A stretch of 64,000 nucleotides of DNA from Rhizobium viscosum. Its GTDB lineage: Bacteria > Pseudomonadota > Alphaproteobacteria > Rhizobiales > Rhizobiaceae. The notes beneath the pieces are model-generated. The model was not told where the DNA came from. It saw only the letters and a list, made by a program, of their open reading frames with translations, and did no database searches. Shown in pieces: positions 52,059-61,310 of this stretch (position 1 is its first letter; every line of letters starts with the position of its first letter). The translations under genes were made by a program, and so were the position numbers. The stretch spans positions 2,294,001 through 2,358,000 of the forward strand of contig NZ_JADBEC010000002.1 in NCBI RefSeq assembly GCF_014873945.1, in the 5' to 3' direction.

Positions 52059-52769
52059 ATGAAAGTACTTGTCGTCTGCTCAGGCGGACTTGATTCCGTT
52101 TCGCTTGCATACAAGATTGCGGCGAACCACCAACTGATCGGCCTGATCTCCTTCAACTACGGTCAACGGCATGTCAAAGAGCTGGAATTCGCGGCTCTCT
52201 GCGCGCGAAGGCTCGACGTGCCACACGACATCATAGACATATCGAACGTGGGCAAGCATCTGACCGGCTCCGCCCTCACGGACGATGTCAAGGTTCCTGA
52301 CGGGCACTACGCCGAAGAGACGATGAAGGCAACGGTCGTGCCGAACCGTAACGCCATCATGCTGTCGATCGCGTTCGGCCTTGCCGCTGCTCGTCACGCA
52401 GATGCCGTGGCGATTGCAGTCCATGGCGGAGATCACTTCATCTACCCGGACTGTCGGCCGGGCTTCATTTCGTCGTTTGAGGTCATGCAACAGCATGCCC
52501 TTGAGGGATATGCCGATGTCAGCCTGCTCGCTCCCTATGTGAACGCCACGAAGGCCGACATTGTCACCGATGGCGCGAAGCATCGGACGCCTTTTGAAGA
52601 GACCTGGTCTTGCTACAAAGGCGGCCGTTTCCACTGCGGGAGATGCGGTACATGCGTCGAGCGTCGTGAAGCTTTCCATCTCGCCGGTGTCGAGGATCCG
52701 ACCGTCTATGACGATCCGGATTTCTGGATTGCTGCGACCGGTGCATTCAGAGCAGAGGAGGCAAAGTAA
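52059..52769 (+). CDS. queC: 7-cyano-7-deazaguanine (preQ0) synthase
   Basis: A 236-residue QueC. PP-loop VVCSGGLDSVSL, NYGQRH and VVPNRNAIML segments, GGDHFIYPDCRPGF, and four zinc-binding Cys in SCYKGG-x-HCGRCGTC. It converts 7-carboxy-7-deazaguanine to preQ0 with ammonia and ATP, for queuosine in tRNA. ATG 52059 follows the pseudoknot; upstream codons in frame do not match the family. The stop overlaps the queD start by one base. Confidence 0.94.
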   Translation: MKVLVVCSGGLDSVSLAYKIAANHQLIGLISFNYGQRHVKELEFAALCARRLDVPHDIIDISNVGKHLTGSALTDDVKVPDGHYAEETMKATVVPNRNAIMLSIAFGLAAARHADAVAIAVHGGDHFIYPDCRPGFISSFEVMQQHALEGYADVSLLAPYVNATKADIVTDGAKHRTPFEETWSCYKGGRFHCGRCGTCVERREAFHLAGVEDPTVYDDPDFWIAATGAFRAEEAK

Positions 52770-53125
52770 TGTACCGGATTACCAAGGAATTCCATTTCTC
52801 CGCCTCGCATCAGTTGTCCCACCTTCCTGACGGCCATCAGTGCGCGCGTCTCCATGGCCACAATTACATAGTCGAGGTCGAGCTTGCCGCCTCTGAGTTG
52901 AACGAGGATGGCTTTGTCCGTGATTATCACGAGCTTTCGCCACTCAAGCGCTACATCGACGAGAGCTTCGATCACCGGCACCTCAATGATGTACTCGGCC
53001 ACGACCGGGTGACATCCGAATGGCTCGCCAGGCATTTTTACGATTGGTGCAAGCAACGCCTGCCCGAGACGTCTGCTGTCAGGGTGAGCGAGACGCCAAA
53101 GACATGGGCGGAATATCGTCCATGA
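52769..53125 (+). CDS. queD: 6-carboxytetrahydropterin synthase
   Basis: A 118-residue QueD/PTPS-family enzyme. Zinc ligands His14 (FSASHQL), His29 and His31 (RLHGHNY), catalytic Cys25 (HQCARLHGH), and the DHRHLND segment. It turns dihydroneopterin triphosphate into 6-carboxy-5,6,7,8-tetrahydropterin, the second step towards queuosine. Its start and stop overlap queC and queE. Confidence 0.94.
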   Translation: MYRITKEFHFSASHQLSHLPDGHQCARLHGHNYIVEVELAASELNEDGFVRDYHELSPLKRYIDESFDHRHLNDVLGHDRVTSEWLARHFYDWCKQRLPETSAVRVSETPKTWAEYRP

Positions 53126-53850
53126 CAGGCAGGGAACAAAAGATCCGCATCAGCGAAATTTTCGGACCGACGATCCAGGGGGAAGGGCCGCTCATGGGCC
53201 TTCCGACCGTCTTCGTCAGAACGGGTGGCTGCGACTATCGCTGCGAATGGTGCGATACCCTCCATGCCGTCGACAGCGCCTTCCGCGACGAGTGGACGCC
53301 AATGTCGGTCGACGATATCTGGTCGAAAGTGAAATCGCTCTCTCAAGGCTATCCGCTGATGATTTCCCTGTCCGGTGGAAACCCGGCGATTCAGCCGCTC
53401 GGGCCGCTGATAACCAGGGGAAAGCGCGATGACTATCAATTTGCTCTGGAAACGCAGGGATCGATCGCAAAGGACTGGTTTGCAGAGCTGGATCATTTGA
53501 TCCTCAGTCCCAAACCACCGTCTAGTGGTATGGAATTCAAGCTGGACGAATTGAGGGACTGCGTGAGAGCGGCTCGCAACGGCCCCGCGATTGCGATGAA
53601 GATCGTTATCTTCGATGAGGCTGACTACGCCTTTGCAAAATCCGTCGCGAAGGAATTCAAAGAGCTTCCGATCTTCCTGCAGCCAGGCAACCACACGCCG
53701 CCGGTGGAAGACGAAGCCTTGATTGATATTGAGGGTATTCTCAACCGCATGCGGTGGCTGGTCGACAGGGTTGCCGCGGATCGGTGGTTTAATGCGCGCG
53801 TTCTCCCGCAGCTCCATGTCCTGCTTTGGGGAAACATGCGGGGTGTGTGA
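53122..53850 (+). CDS. queE: 7-carboxy-7-deazaguanine synthase (radical SAM)
   Basis: A 242-residue QueE. The 4Fe-4S Cys triad Cys37, Cys41, Cys44 lies in GGCDYRCEWCDT, after FGPTIQGEGPLMG. ISLSGGNPAIQ corresponds to the SAM-binding GGE-like motif, with Asn in place of Glu. It rearranges carboxytetrahydropterin to CDG. ATG 53122 overlaps the queD stop (ATGA). The three genes form the complete preQ0 pathway apart from GTP cyclohydrolase. Confidence 0.93.
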   Translation: MTGREQKIRISEIFGPTIQGEGPLMGLPTVFVRTGGCDYRCEWCDTLHAVDSAFRDEWTPMSVDDIWSKVKSLSQGYPLMISLSGGNPAIQPLGPLITRGKRDDYQFALETQGSIAKDWFAELDHLILSPKPPSSGMEFKLDELRDCVRAARNGPAIAMKIVIFDEADYAFAKSVAKEFKELPIFLQPGNHTPPVEDEALIDIEGILNRMRWLVDRVAADRWFNARVLPQLHVLLWGNMRGV

Positions 53851-53931
53851 TCAACTTTGAGGAAGGTTACGGCCCGCCGTGCAGAAGCGGAAGCACCGAT
53901 CTACTGATCGTTTGTTGCGCTCGAACACGCA

Positions 53932-54486
53932 TCAGTTCTCGATCTGTTGGTCCGAAACAACGCTGACGATGACCTCGTCGCTTCCGTTCGGATAAAGTGG
54001 CAGGTCGAGCGTAATCGCTTCCCGGCGCTCTGGGGACGATGCTTTGAAGAACTTTCTGGCGCGCCCCTGTCCATTCCCTTCTCCGGACGCTTCAGCATGC
54101 GTCTCGCTGACCAGGCGTCGTTCGAAGGCCGCAGCATCGATTTCCGCGAACGCCATGGTACAGCTTTCGACGGTGTTGTCGCCTACGGACGCCCGCGCCA
54201 CCACCAGCGCCCTGAATGGTACGTCTTCGCCAGCACTCAGATTCCAGCCCTCCAACGCGACAGGATTTTCCATCGGCACCAGACTTGTAGTCATATCCTC
54301 TGCAAGCGCGGGCCAATCCCTTTCCTTTGCTGCTGCGACCGTCCGTTGAAAATCCGTTCCGCGATTGAGGCAGCGTTCCTTGAACTGGTCAAAGGGATCC
54401 GGCTCGGCTGCCGCAACGACATCGGCAATGCTGGCAAAAAGAAACGTAGTTGCGAAGCCGTATGTCATCCATCGCATTAAAACCAT
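53932..54486 (-). CDS. NMCC_0638-like exported protein
   Basis: A 184-residue protein with a signal peptide (about 1-27, ending DVVAAA). Conserved-looking parts are FKERCLNRGTDFQRTVAAAK, EGWNLSAGEDVPFRALVVARA and VESCTMAFAEIDAAAFERRL, as in the NMCC_0638 family found in rhizobia; no function is known. The two mature Cys residues may form a disulphide. It converges with queE. Confidence 0.6.
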   Translation of the reverse strand: MVLMRWMTYGFATTFLFASIADVVAAAEPDPFDQFKERCLNRGTDFQRTVAAAKERDWPALAEDMTTSLVPMENPVALEGWNLSAGEDVPFRALVVARASVGDNTVESCTMAFAEIDAAAFERRLVSETHAEASGEGNGQGRARKFFKASSPERREAITLDLPLYPNGSDEVIVSVVSDQQIEN

Positions 54487-55059
54487 GGGGTCTGCCTGTG
54501 CCCTTCGTCGGTTGTCATTGCGCCGCCCATATCTATCATCCCAATGAAAAAGGAAAAATCATGTCTCTCCGGATATCCGGCCACCCACGTTAAGAGCCCA
54601 TCGAACTGCGTTTGGGGCTCGCCGCCCCGAATGCCTCTTTCCCTGATATTGGGGGATGTATGCCTCTTCGGACAGATCGATCCCGATCAAAGTGACGCGG
54701 TTGAGAACCAAGTTTGCTAACTGGCGGTAGACCCCTTCCATGATCCACAGTCGTTGCCAGCTGCCTGGCTGCGGAACTAAGTGTCATCCTTCAATTGGCC
54801 CAGAAAGCGGGAAGAGTTCGGTAGATATCTCGCCCTCAAACGCGTCGAGGTTCACACCGAGGTTAAGTAATCCCGCCCTTCGGCGGACATTTGATCGCCC
54901 TCAATCGGCTGGAAGATCAACCAACAAACACCTACATATTGAAATGGCAAAGCATCGCGTTCGCGACTAATCCAAGCGGCCAAGAGCCACGCGATGACAA
55001 AGGCCTCATATCAGTCGTCCTTTTGGACGGCACAAAAATGAAGAAACGAGACCCGCCAT
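54487..55059. other. 573-base stretch without a recognisable gene
   Basis: Open frames on both strands here are short, lack good ribosome-binding sites and show no family match. No tRNA-like fold, long inverted repeat or insertion-sequence end was seen. It may hold decayed sequence. Confidence 0.4.
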
Positions 55060-55533
55060 ATGATTTTACTGATAGTCGCGGTGGTGATCGTTATCGTCTT
55101 CTTCTTCCTGTTTCCAAAGCCGACGCTGGTTACCCTCGCCGCACTCGTGGTCGTGGGCGGCGGTGTTGCGACCTTCATCTACTTCCAGCAAACAAACCGC
55201 GATGGATCGAGCGCCTCGATAGAAGGCACAAGCAGTGGAACTAAGGGATGCGTAGATCCTGCTAGGCCAGTTTTCGTTCGGCTTTTCAATGGTTCCGGGC
55301 AGCAGGTGGATGTCGTCCGCTTCCGGCTGATCGCAAAACGTCGCGGCTTCAGCATTGAGTATTATTCCGACCACCTCACGAGCTATAAAATTATCGAGCC
55401 TGGCGGCACCTATGACGACTGCTGGGCGCTAAACCAATATCGAGGCTTGCAGACTTTGCCGGATAAATTGACACCACAGGAGCTGGATTGGTCGGTCGAA
55501 ATATCATCGGTTGAGTTCGCAAGTAATCGGTAG
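55060..55533 (+). CDS. Hypothetical membrane-anchored protein (157 residues)
   Basis: Two adjacent N-terminal transmembrane helices (about 2-18 and 23-43) are followed by a Ser/Gly-rich linker and a soluble domain with Cys64 and Cys121 (GTKGCVDPARPVFVR; TYDDCWALNQYRG). The last part looks like an immunoglobulin-like or beta domain carrying GSGQQVDVVRFRL. The ribosome-binding site is weak. The family is not recognised. Confidence 0.55.
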   Translation: MILLIVAVVIVIVFFFLFPKPTLVTLAALVVVGGGVATFIYFQQTNRDGSSASIEGTSSGTKGCVDPARPVFVRLFNGSGQQVDVVRFRLIAKRRGFSIEYYSDHLTSYKIIEPGGTYDDCWALNQYRGLQTLPDKLTPQELDWSVEISSVEFASNR

Positions 55534-55708
55534 GCGTGGCGGTTCCGCCCTTGTGGAGAAGCGAGCTTGAATCATCTTATCGTGGGAGCCGAGTTAAGAC
55601 CGCTGTCCACTGATCGAGGCCCAGTCCGTTGCAATGAGCGCTCACGGGACTAGCTTTTAAACCACGTAGCCCTTTGAAACGGCGGAGTGACGAAAAGGAA
55701 AGCAAGGT

Positions 55709-55975
55709 ATGTGCCGAAATATCAAGCCGCTATTCAACTTCGATCCACCAGCGACGGACGAGGAAATCCATGATGCGGCGCTTCAGTTCGTACGCAAGTT
55801 GAGCGGAACCACCAGGCCATCAAAACGCAATGAGGCCGCTTTTGAACACGCGGTGATGTCGATCGCGAAATGCGCCACGGAGCTACTTAATTCGCTGGAG
55901 ACCTCTCAACCTCCTCGCGATCGCGACGAAGTGGCCGCGAAAGCGCGGGCACGAGCAGCGACCCGGTTCGCCTAA
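55709..55975 (+). CDS. DUF2277 protein
   Basis: An 88-residue protein matching DUF2277 over its full length: MCRNIKPLFNFDPPATDEEI, ALQFVRKLSGTTRPSKRNEAAF and a final Arg/Ala-rich helix. The family is common in actinobacteria and rhizobia and has no assigned role. AAGGAAAGCAAGG precedes the ATG. It is monocistronic. Confidence 0.8.
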   Translation: MCRNIKPLFNFDPPATDEEIHDAALQFVRKLSGTTRPSKRNEAAFEHAVMSIAKCATELLNSLETSQPPRDRDEVAAKARARAATRFA

Positions 55976-56260
55976 GAAAGCCGCCTTCCAATTCCTCCAT
56001 TTGGTGGTGGTTCGCCCTCCCACCTAGAGAAAACGATTCTCTTGCGGGCAGGAGCGGCCGCCATGCGGACTTGAGATCAGAAAGTAACTCATTGGACCAA
56101 GCTAAGGGAACATGGTGCAAACCAATGGCCAGCCTGGAAGATTGAGACCAGCATCGCCACGATCGTAAATACCGGCTTGACGCCCCTTCATCTTTGAGAA
56201 ATGCTAAGATGTCAGACCAATTTTTTTGGGTCGACTGCCTTAGAAAGAACCTGGGGAACC

Positions 56261-56983
56261 ATGAAGGCAAATGATCGCGACAGGCCGGTGATCCGGCCGC
56301 TTCCGGCGATGGACCGCGCCCGTCAGGTGACGGAAGCGCTGGCGCATTATGTCGAGGATGCCCGGCTTCAGGCGGGCGACCGACTGCCGGCGGAGCGTGA
56401 ATTGATGGCAGCCCTCGCCGTCGGGCGGTCTACCATTCGTGAGGCAATCCGCCATTTTCAGGCGCTCGGCGTCATCGAGACGCGCAAGGGCAGCGGAACT
56501 TATCTGCTGAAACCGGTTTCCCGAGATACGGTCCATATGCCGCTGTCGCTCGATACGACGCACCAGCGTGATGCACTTTTACAGACGCTAGAGGTTCGCC
56601 GCGGTATCGAATGCGAAGCCGGCATGGTGGCCGCCCGGCGGCGAACTGCCAGAGATCTCGCGATCATCGAGGAAAAGCTCGACGAAATGGAGCGGGTGCA
56701 TATTGCCAAGGGTACGTCCGGGCCGGAAGACCTTGCTTTCCATCTTGCTGTCTATGACGCCACGCACAATCCGCTGTTTCGGCAGCTGCTCGAGCAGATG
56801 CGCGAAACCTTCGAACGGTTCTGGTCGCATCCCTTTGACCGGCAGGATTTCGCCCGCCGGTCCTTTCCCTTTCACCGCACCCTTTTCAACGCCATTGCCG
56901 CCCAGGACACCGAGGCGGCGCGGCGTGAGACACTGAAAATCCTCGACGTGGTCGAGGAAGACATCAAGGAAATGTCCCGATGA
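56261..56983 (+). CDS. FadR-subfamily GntR transcriptional regulator
   Basis: A 240-residue regulator. Winged helix: AGDRLPAERELMAALAVGRSTIREAIRHFQALGVIETRKGSGTYL (key residues in GntR helix-turn-helix). The FCD effector domain has the metal-binding pattern with ...LAFHLAVYDATHNPL and FPFHRTLFNAI. ATG 56261 fits the family; upstream residues do not. The gene overlaps the PLP enzyme gene by four bases, so it heads and probably regulates the transport operon. Confidence 0.9.
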   Translation: MKANDRDRPVIRPLPAMDRARQVTEALAHYVEDARLQAGDRLPAERELMAALAVGRSTIREAIRHFQALGVIETRKGSGTYLLKPVSRDTVHMPLSLDTTHQRDALLQTLEVRRGIECEAGMVAARRRTARDLAIIEEKLDEMERVHIAKGTSGPEDLAFHLAVYDATHNPLFRQLLEQMRETFERFWSHPFDRQDFARRSFPFHRTLFNAIAAQDTEAARRETLKILDVVEEDIKEMSR

Positions 56984-58146
56984 CTGACGGCCTCGAACCG
57001 TTCGACCTCGCTTCGCTGATCACCGCCCATGACGAAGGCAACTTCGCCGAGGCAGTCGTTCCGCCGATCTTCCAGACATCGCTTTTCACCTTCTCCGATT
57101 ACGACGACATGATCGCCTCCTATCGCGGCGAAAAGGTGCGACCAATCTATACGCGCGGGCTCAATCCGACCGTGCGCATGTTCGAGGAAATGCTGGCAAA
57201 GCTCGAAGGTGCCGAAGATGCGCTGGGTTTTGCAAGCGGCATGGCGGCGATCTCGTCTGCGGTGTTGAGCTTCGTGGAGCCGGGCGACCGTATCGTCGCC
57301 GTCAAGCATGTCTATCCCGACGCCTTCCGCCTGTTCGGCATCATCTTGAAGCGCATGAAGGTCGAGGTGACCTATGTCGACGGCCGTGACGAAGAGGCCA
57401 TCGCCAAGGCGCTGCCGGGTGCGAAGGTTTTCTATATGGAAAGCCCGACAAGCTGGGTGATGGAAGCCCACGATGTCGGCGCGCTGGCGGCACTCGCCAA
57501 GAGGCATGGCGTCGTCACCATGATCGACAATAGCTGGGCGAGCCCATTCTTCCAGCGGCCGATAACACTCGGCGTCGATCTCGTCATCCATTCAGCCTCC
57601 AAATATCTCGGCGGCCACAGCGATGTCGTTGCCGGTGTCGTTGCCGGTTCGAAGGAGATGATCGCCCGCATCAAGGCAGAATCCTATCCTTATCTCGGCG
57701 GCAAGCTATCGCCCTTCGATGCCTGGCTGCTGATCCGTGGCCTTCGGACCCTGCCTTTGCGCATGCGGGCGCACGAGGCGGCGGCCATGACGATCGCGCA
57801 GCGCCTGCAGGCGCTCGACGTGGTCGAGCAGGTCTGCCATCCGGGCCTCGCCAACCGTCTGCCCGCAGGCCTCAACGGCACGTCGGGTCTCTTCTCATTC
57901 ATATTCCGCGAAGGCATCGACATCAGAGCCTTCGCCGATCACCTCAAGCTTTTCAAACTGGGCGTAAGCTGGGGTGGGCATGAAAGCCTGATCGTACCGG
58001 GCGAAGTTGTGCTGCAGCAGAAGGCACAGCCGAATTCCGCACAAGCCTTCGGCATCAGCCCGCGATCTGTGCGCCTCCATATCGGCCTCGAAGGAACCGA
58101 GGCGCTGTGGAGGGATATCGAGGAGGCGATCGCCGTCGCTTCTTAA
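56980..58146 (+). CDS. Cys/Met-metabolism PLP-dependent enzyme (MetB/MetC-like)
   Basis: A 388-residue fold-type I PLP enzyme of the cystathionine gamma-synthase/beta-lyase superfamily. YTRGLNPTVRMFEEMLAKLEGAE binds phosphate of the neighbouring subunit's PLP; the Schiff-base Lys is in HSASKYLGGHSD; DNSWASPFFQRP carries the Asp for the pyridine nitrogen. Usual reactions are gamma-replacement or C-S cleavage. Its place between a FadR-type regulator and a sugar-type ABC transporter suggests it acts on the imported compound. Confidence 0.85.
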   Translation: MTDGLEPFDLASLITAHDEGNFAEAVVPPIFQTSLFTFSDYDDMIASYRGEKVRPIYTRGLNPTVRMFEEMLAKLEGAEDALGFASGMAAISSAVLSFVEPGDRIVAVKHVYPDAFRLFGIILKRMKVEVTYVDGRDEEAIAKALPGAKVFYMESPTSWVMEAHDVGALAALAKRHGVVTMIDNSWASPFFQRPITLGVDLVIHSASKYLGGHSDVVAGVVAGSKEMIARIKAESYPYLGGKLSPFDAWLLIRGLRTLPLRMRAHEAAAMTIAQRLQALDVVEQVCHPGLANRLPAGLNGTSGLFSFIFREGIDIRAFADHLKLFKLGVSWGGHESLIVPGEVVLQQKAQPNSAQAFGISPRSVRLHIGLEGTEALWRDIEEAIAVAS

Positions 58147-58182
58147 TTGAAACCTCACAACAACTACGGAGGGGAACCAAAA

Positions 58183-59442
58183 ATGAAAAAGCTTATTCTC
58201 TCAACGCTCTTCGCCACGATGATGGCGGGCACGGCTTTCGCGGATACCACGCTGAAGCTCGTGGAAGTCATCACCAGCCCCGAGCGCACCGAAACGCTGA
58301 AGTCGATCGTCGGCAAGTTCGAAGCTGCCAACCCCGGCACCAAGGTCGACATCATCTCGCTGCCCTGGAACGAAGCTTTCCAGAAGTTTGCGACCATGGT
58401 TTCGGCCGGCGATGTGCCCGACGTGATGGAAATGCCCGATACCTGGCTGTCGCTCTATGCCAATAACGGCATGCTCGAAAGCCTTGAGCCCTACCTTGCG
58501 AAGTGGGAGCATACCAAGGAATTGACGCCGCGCGCGCTGGAACTCGGCCGCGATGTCAACAACACGGCCTATATGCTGCCCTACGGCTTCTATCTGCGTG
58601 CCATGTTCTACAACAAGAAGCTGCTCGCCGAAGCCGGCGTCAAGGAACCGCCGAAGACGATGGAGGACTTCACCAAGGCGTCCGAAGCCGTCTCCAAGCT
58701 CTCGGGCAAATACGGATACTGCATGCGTGGCGGGCCTGGCGGCCTGAACGGCTGGATGATCTTTGCCGCCTCCATGGCCGGCGACAATAAATACTTCAAG
58801 GAAGACGGCACCTCGACCATGAACAGCGAAGGCTGGGCAAAGGGTATCGAGTGGATGGTCGATCTCTACAAGAAGGGCTATGCGCCGAAGGACAGCGTCA
58901 ACTGGGGCTTCAACGAAGTCGTCGCCGGCTTCTATTCCGGCACCTGCGCCTTCCTCGACCAGGATCCGGATGCGTTGATCGCGATTGCCGAGCGCATGAA
59001 GAAGGAAGACTTCGGCGTTATTCCGCTGCCGAAGGGCCCGGCCGGCAAGTCCTATCCGACCATCGGTTACGGCGGCTGGTCGATGTTCACGACGAGCCAG
59101 AACAAGGATCTCTCCTGGAAGCTGATCGCGACCCTCGAAGGGCCGGAAGGCAATATCGAGTGGAACAAGAAGATCGGTGCTCTGCCGGCCTATACGGCTG
59201 CCGAGAAGGATCCGTTCTACGCAGGTGACCAGTTCAAGGGCTGGTTCGAGGAGCTCGCCGACAAGGACACCGTTCCGACGGTCATGCCGACCTATCTCGA
59301 GGAATTCGCCTTCTTCAAGGATTCCATGGCGATCAAGACCTCGCAGCAGGCACTGCTGGGTGACATCTCCGCCAAGGACCTCGCCGATCAGTGGGCCGAT
59401 TACCTTACAAAGGCACAACAGAAGTTCCTCGCCAAGAAGTAA
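58183..59442 (+). CDS. ABC transporter substrate-binding protein, family 1
   Basis: A 419-residue solute-binding protein. Signal peptide MKKLILSTLFATMMAGTAFA ends at Ala20. Mature features include GKFEAANPGTKVDIISLPWNE (N-lobe) and DVPDVMEMPDTW. GGAGGGGA precedes the ATG at 58183, which is preferred over a TTG-led longer frame. It opens the transporter part of the operon, and a GC-rich hairpin follows it. Confidence 0.92.
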   Translation: MKKLILSTLFATMMAGTAFADTTLKLVEVITSPERTETLKSIVGKFEAANPGTKVDIISLPWNEAFQKFATMVSAGDVPDVMEMPDTWLSLYANNGMLESLEPYLAKWEHTKELTPRALELGRDVNNTAYMLPYGFYLRAMFYNKKLLAEAGVKEPPKTMEDFTKASEAVSKLSGKYGYCMRGGPGGLNGWMIFAASMAGDNKYFKEDGTSTMNSEGWAKGIEWMVDLYKKGYAPKDSVNWGFNEVVAGFYSGTCAFLDQDPDALIAIAERMKKEDFGVIPLPKGPAGKSYPTIGYGGWSMFTTSQNKDLSWKLIATLEGPEGNIEWNKKIGALPAYTAAEKDPFYAGDQFKGWFEELADKDTVPTVMPTYLEEFAFFKDSMAIKTSQQALLGDISAKDLADQWADYLTKAQQKFLAKK

Positions 59443-59458
59443 GGCGACCTCACGCAAA

Positions 59459-59483
59459 CGGCGGCGGAAACCTTCCGCCGCCG
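59459..59483 (+). other. Intercistronic hairpin after the binding-protein gene
   Basis: CGGCGGCGGAA (59459-59469), loop ACC, TTCCGCCGCCG (59473-59483): an 11-base perfect stem without a T run, 17 bases after the stop codon. It probably protects the 5' message and limits read-through into the permease genes. Confidence 0.6.
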
Positions 59484-59536
59484 CTCATGCAACGACAGAC
59501 GGCGCGCCGAAGCGCCGCAAGGGGAAGTATCGGGTA

Positions 59537-60472
59537 ATGACCATCACCGCCGACACGCTCGAGATGCGCCACGACCGCCGGCCACGGCTGCGCCGTCTGG
59601 CCGATGCCTCGGAACCTTACCTCTACAGCGCGCCCTCGCTGATCCTGATCATTGCGGTCATGCTGGTGCCGCTGGTGGTCGGCATTTCCTATGCCTTCCG
59701 TGATATACAGCTGCTCAACCCCTTCTCCGGCGGCTTTGTGGGGGTCGAACATTTCCGCGAGCTGTCCCGCGACGCGGCGTTTTATGGTGCCCTCAGAAAT
59801 ACGCTTTGGTGGACCGGCGCTTCCGTTATTCTGCAGTTCATCTTCGGCCTTATCCTCGCACTTCTACTCGATAAACCATTCTGGGGCAGGGGTGTCATCC
59901 AGGCTTTGGTCTTCCTGCCCTGGGCGGTGCCGTCGTTTCTTGCCGGCCTCAACTGGGCTTGGCTCTTCAATCCGGTCATCGGGCCGATCCCGCACTGGCT
60001 CTTTGCGCTTGGGCTGACGAACGAGCCGGGCAATATCCTCTCCGATCCGCAATATGCGATGTGGGGACCGATCATCGCCAATGTCTGGTGGGGCATTCCC
60101 TTTTTTGCCATCACGCTGCTTGCGGCCCTGCAGGCGATCCCGCGCGATCTCTATGAGGCCGCTTCGATCGACGGTGCCGGCTGGTTCCAGCGTTTCTGGT
60201 CGATCACCTTGCCGTTCCTGGCGCCGACCATCGCCATCACCGTCATGCTGCGCACCGTCTGGATTTCGAACTTCGCCGATCTCATCGTCGTCATGACCGG
60301 CGGCGGCCCGGCGGACAGGACACAGATCGTCGCCAGCTACATTTTCACCCAGGCGTTCAAGCGGCTCGATTTCGGCTACGCCTCGGCGATCGCGCTGGTG
60401 CTGCTGATCCTGCTTCTCGCCTATTCCATGCTGATCATCCTGCTGCGGCAGAGTCTGCTGGCCAAGGATTGA
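59537..60472 (+). CDS. Sugar-type ABC transporter permease (MalF type)
   Basis: A 311-residue permease. After a basic N-terminus (MRHDRRPRLRRLADASEPYL) come six hydrophobic helices and the EAA loop DLYEAASIDGAGWFQRFWSITLPF. ATG 59537 is chosen because the preceding part of the frame is the shadow of the binding-protein gene. It is three bases from the next permease gene. Confidence 0.92.
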   Translation: MTITADTLEMRHDRRPRLRRLADASEPYLYSAPSLILIIAVMLVPLVVGISYAFRDIQLLNPFSGGFVGVEHFRELSRDAAFYGALRNTLWWTGASVILQFIFGLILALLLDKPFWGRGVIQALVFLPWAVPSFLAGLNWAWLFNPVIGPIPHWLFALGLTNEPGNILSDPQYAMWGPIIANVWWGIPFFAITLLAALQAIPRDLYEAASIDGAGWFQRFWSITLPFLAPTIAITVMLRTVWISNFADLIVVMTGGGPADRTQIVASYIFTQAFKRLDFGYASAIALVLLILLLAYSMLIILLRQSLLAKD

Positions 60473-60475
60473 GCT

Positions 60476-61306
60476 ATGAGACGTTCCATTCTCCCCACTG
60501 TCGCGCATCGCCTGGCGATCCTCGTCTATGTCGTTTTCGCGCTCTTCCCGCTCTTCTGGCTCCTGAAGGTCTCGGTCACGCCGAATGACCTGCTCTATAC
60601 GGAGGGCGTGCGCATGTGGCCGTCGCGGACCACGTGGAAACATTACAGCTTCGTGCTGGAGCACAGCGCCTTCCCGACCTTTTTTAAAAACAGCGTCATC
60701 GTCTCCGCTTCGACGGCGGTGACAGTGACGATCTGCGCCTCGCTGTCGGGCTATGCGCTGTCGCGCTTCAGCTTCCGGGCAAAATATTGGATCGTCGGCC
60801 TGATGCTGCTGACCCAGATGTTCCCGCTCGTCATGCTTGTGGCGCCGATCTTCAAGATATTGTCACCGCTGCATTTGACGAACAGTCTGACGGGTCTCGT
60901 CATTGTCTACACCGCCTTCAACGTGCCCTTCGCCACCTTCCTGATGCAGTCCTTCTTCGATGGCATTCCGAAGGATCTGGAGGAGGCGGCGATGATCGAT
61001 GGCGCCACCCAGTTCACGGCCTTCCGGCAGATCATCCTGCCGCTGACGCTGCCCGGCATTGCGGCAACCCTGGGCTTCGTCTTCACGGCGGCCTGGAGCG
61101 AGCTGCTTTTCGCCCTGATGCTGATCAACGGCAATGACGCGGCGACTTTCCCGGTCGGTCTTCTCACCTTCGTTTCGAAATTCTCCGTGGATTTCGGGCA
61201 GATGATGGCTGCAGGCATCATGGCGCTCATTCCGGCCGGCCTCTTCTTCCTGCTCATCCAGCGTTATCTCGTTCAGGGCCTGACGGCCGGCGCGGTCAAG
61301 GGTTAG
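60476..61306 (+). CDS. Sugar-type ABC transporter permease (MalG type)
   Basis: A 276-residue permease with six helices and the EAA loop DLEEAAMIDGATQFTAFRQIILPL. The C-terminus LIQRYLVQGLTAGAVKG is characteristic of MalG-like proteins. It is tightly spaced between the MalF-type permease and the ATPase. Confidence 0.92.
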   Translation: MRRSILPTVAHRLAILVYVVFALFPLFWLLKVSVTPNDLLYTEGVRMWPSRTTWKHYSFVLEHSAFPTFFKNSVIVSASTAVTVTICASLSGYALSRFSFRAKYWIVGLMLLTQMFPLVMLVAPIFKILSPLHLTNSLTGLVIVYTAFNVPFATFLMQSFFDGIPKDLEEAAMIDGATQFTAFRQIILPLTLPGIAATLGFVFTAAWSELLFALMLINGNDAATFPVGLLTFVSKFSVDFGQMMAAGIMALIPAGLFFLLIQRYLVQGLTAGAVKG

Positions 61307-61310
61307 TCAC

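Noticed and set aside
52059..53850. queCDE as part of the YcaO-TfuA system, or as a defence-type deazaguanine module
   Set aside because: The three proteins have normal length and motifs for queuosine synthesis, form their own overlapping unit and have their own probable riboswitch 258 bases after the Cys-rich gene. No dpd or CBASS gene is nearby.
56205..56232. TAAGAT and a GACC/GGTC repeat upstream of the FadR-type gene as promoter and operator
   Set aside because: The arms are short and imperfect and the -35 spacing is wrong, so it is not strong enough to list.
58201..59457. 418-codon minus-strand frame
   Set aside because: Antisense of the solute-binding protein gene, which has a signal peptide and ribosome-binding site.
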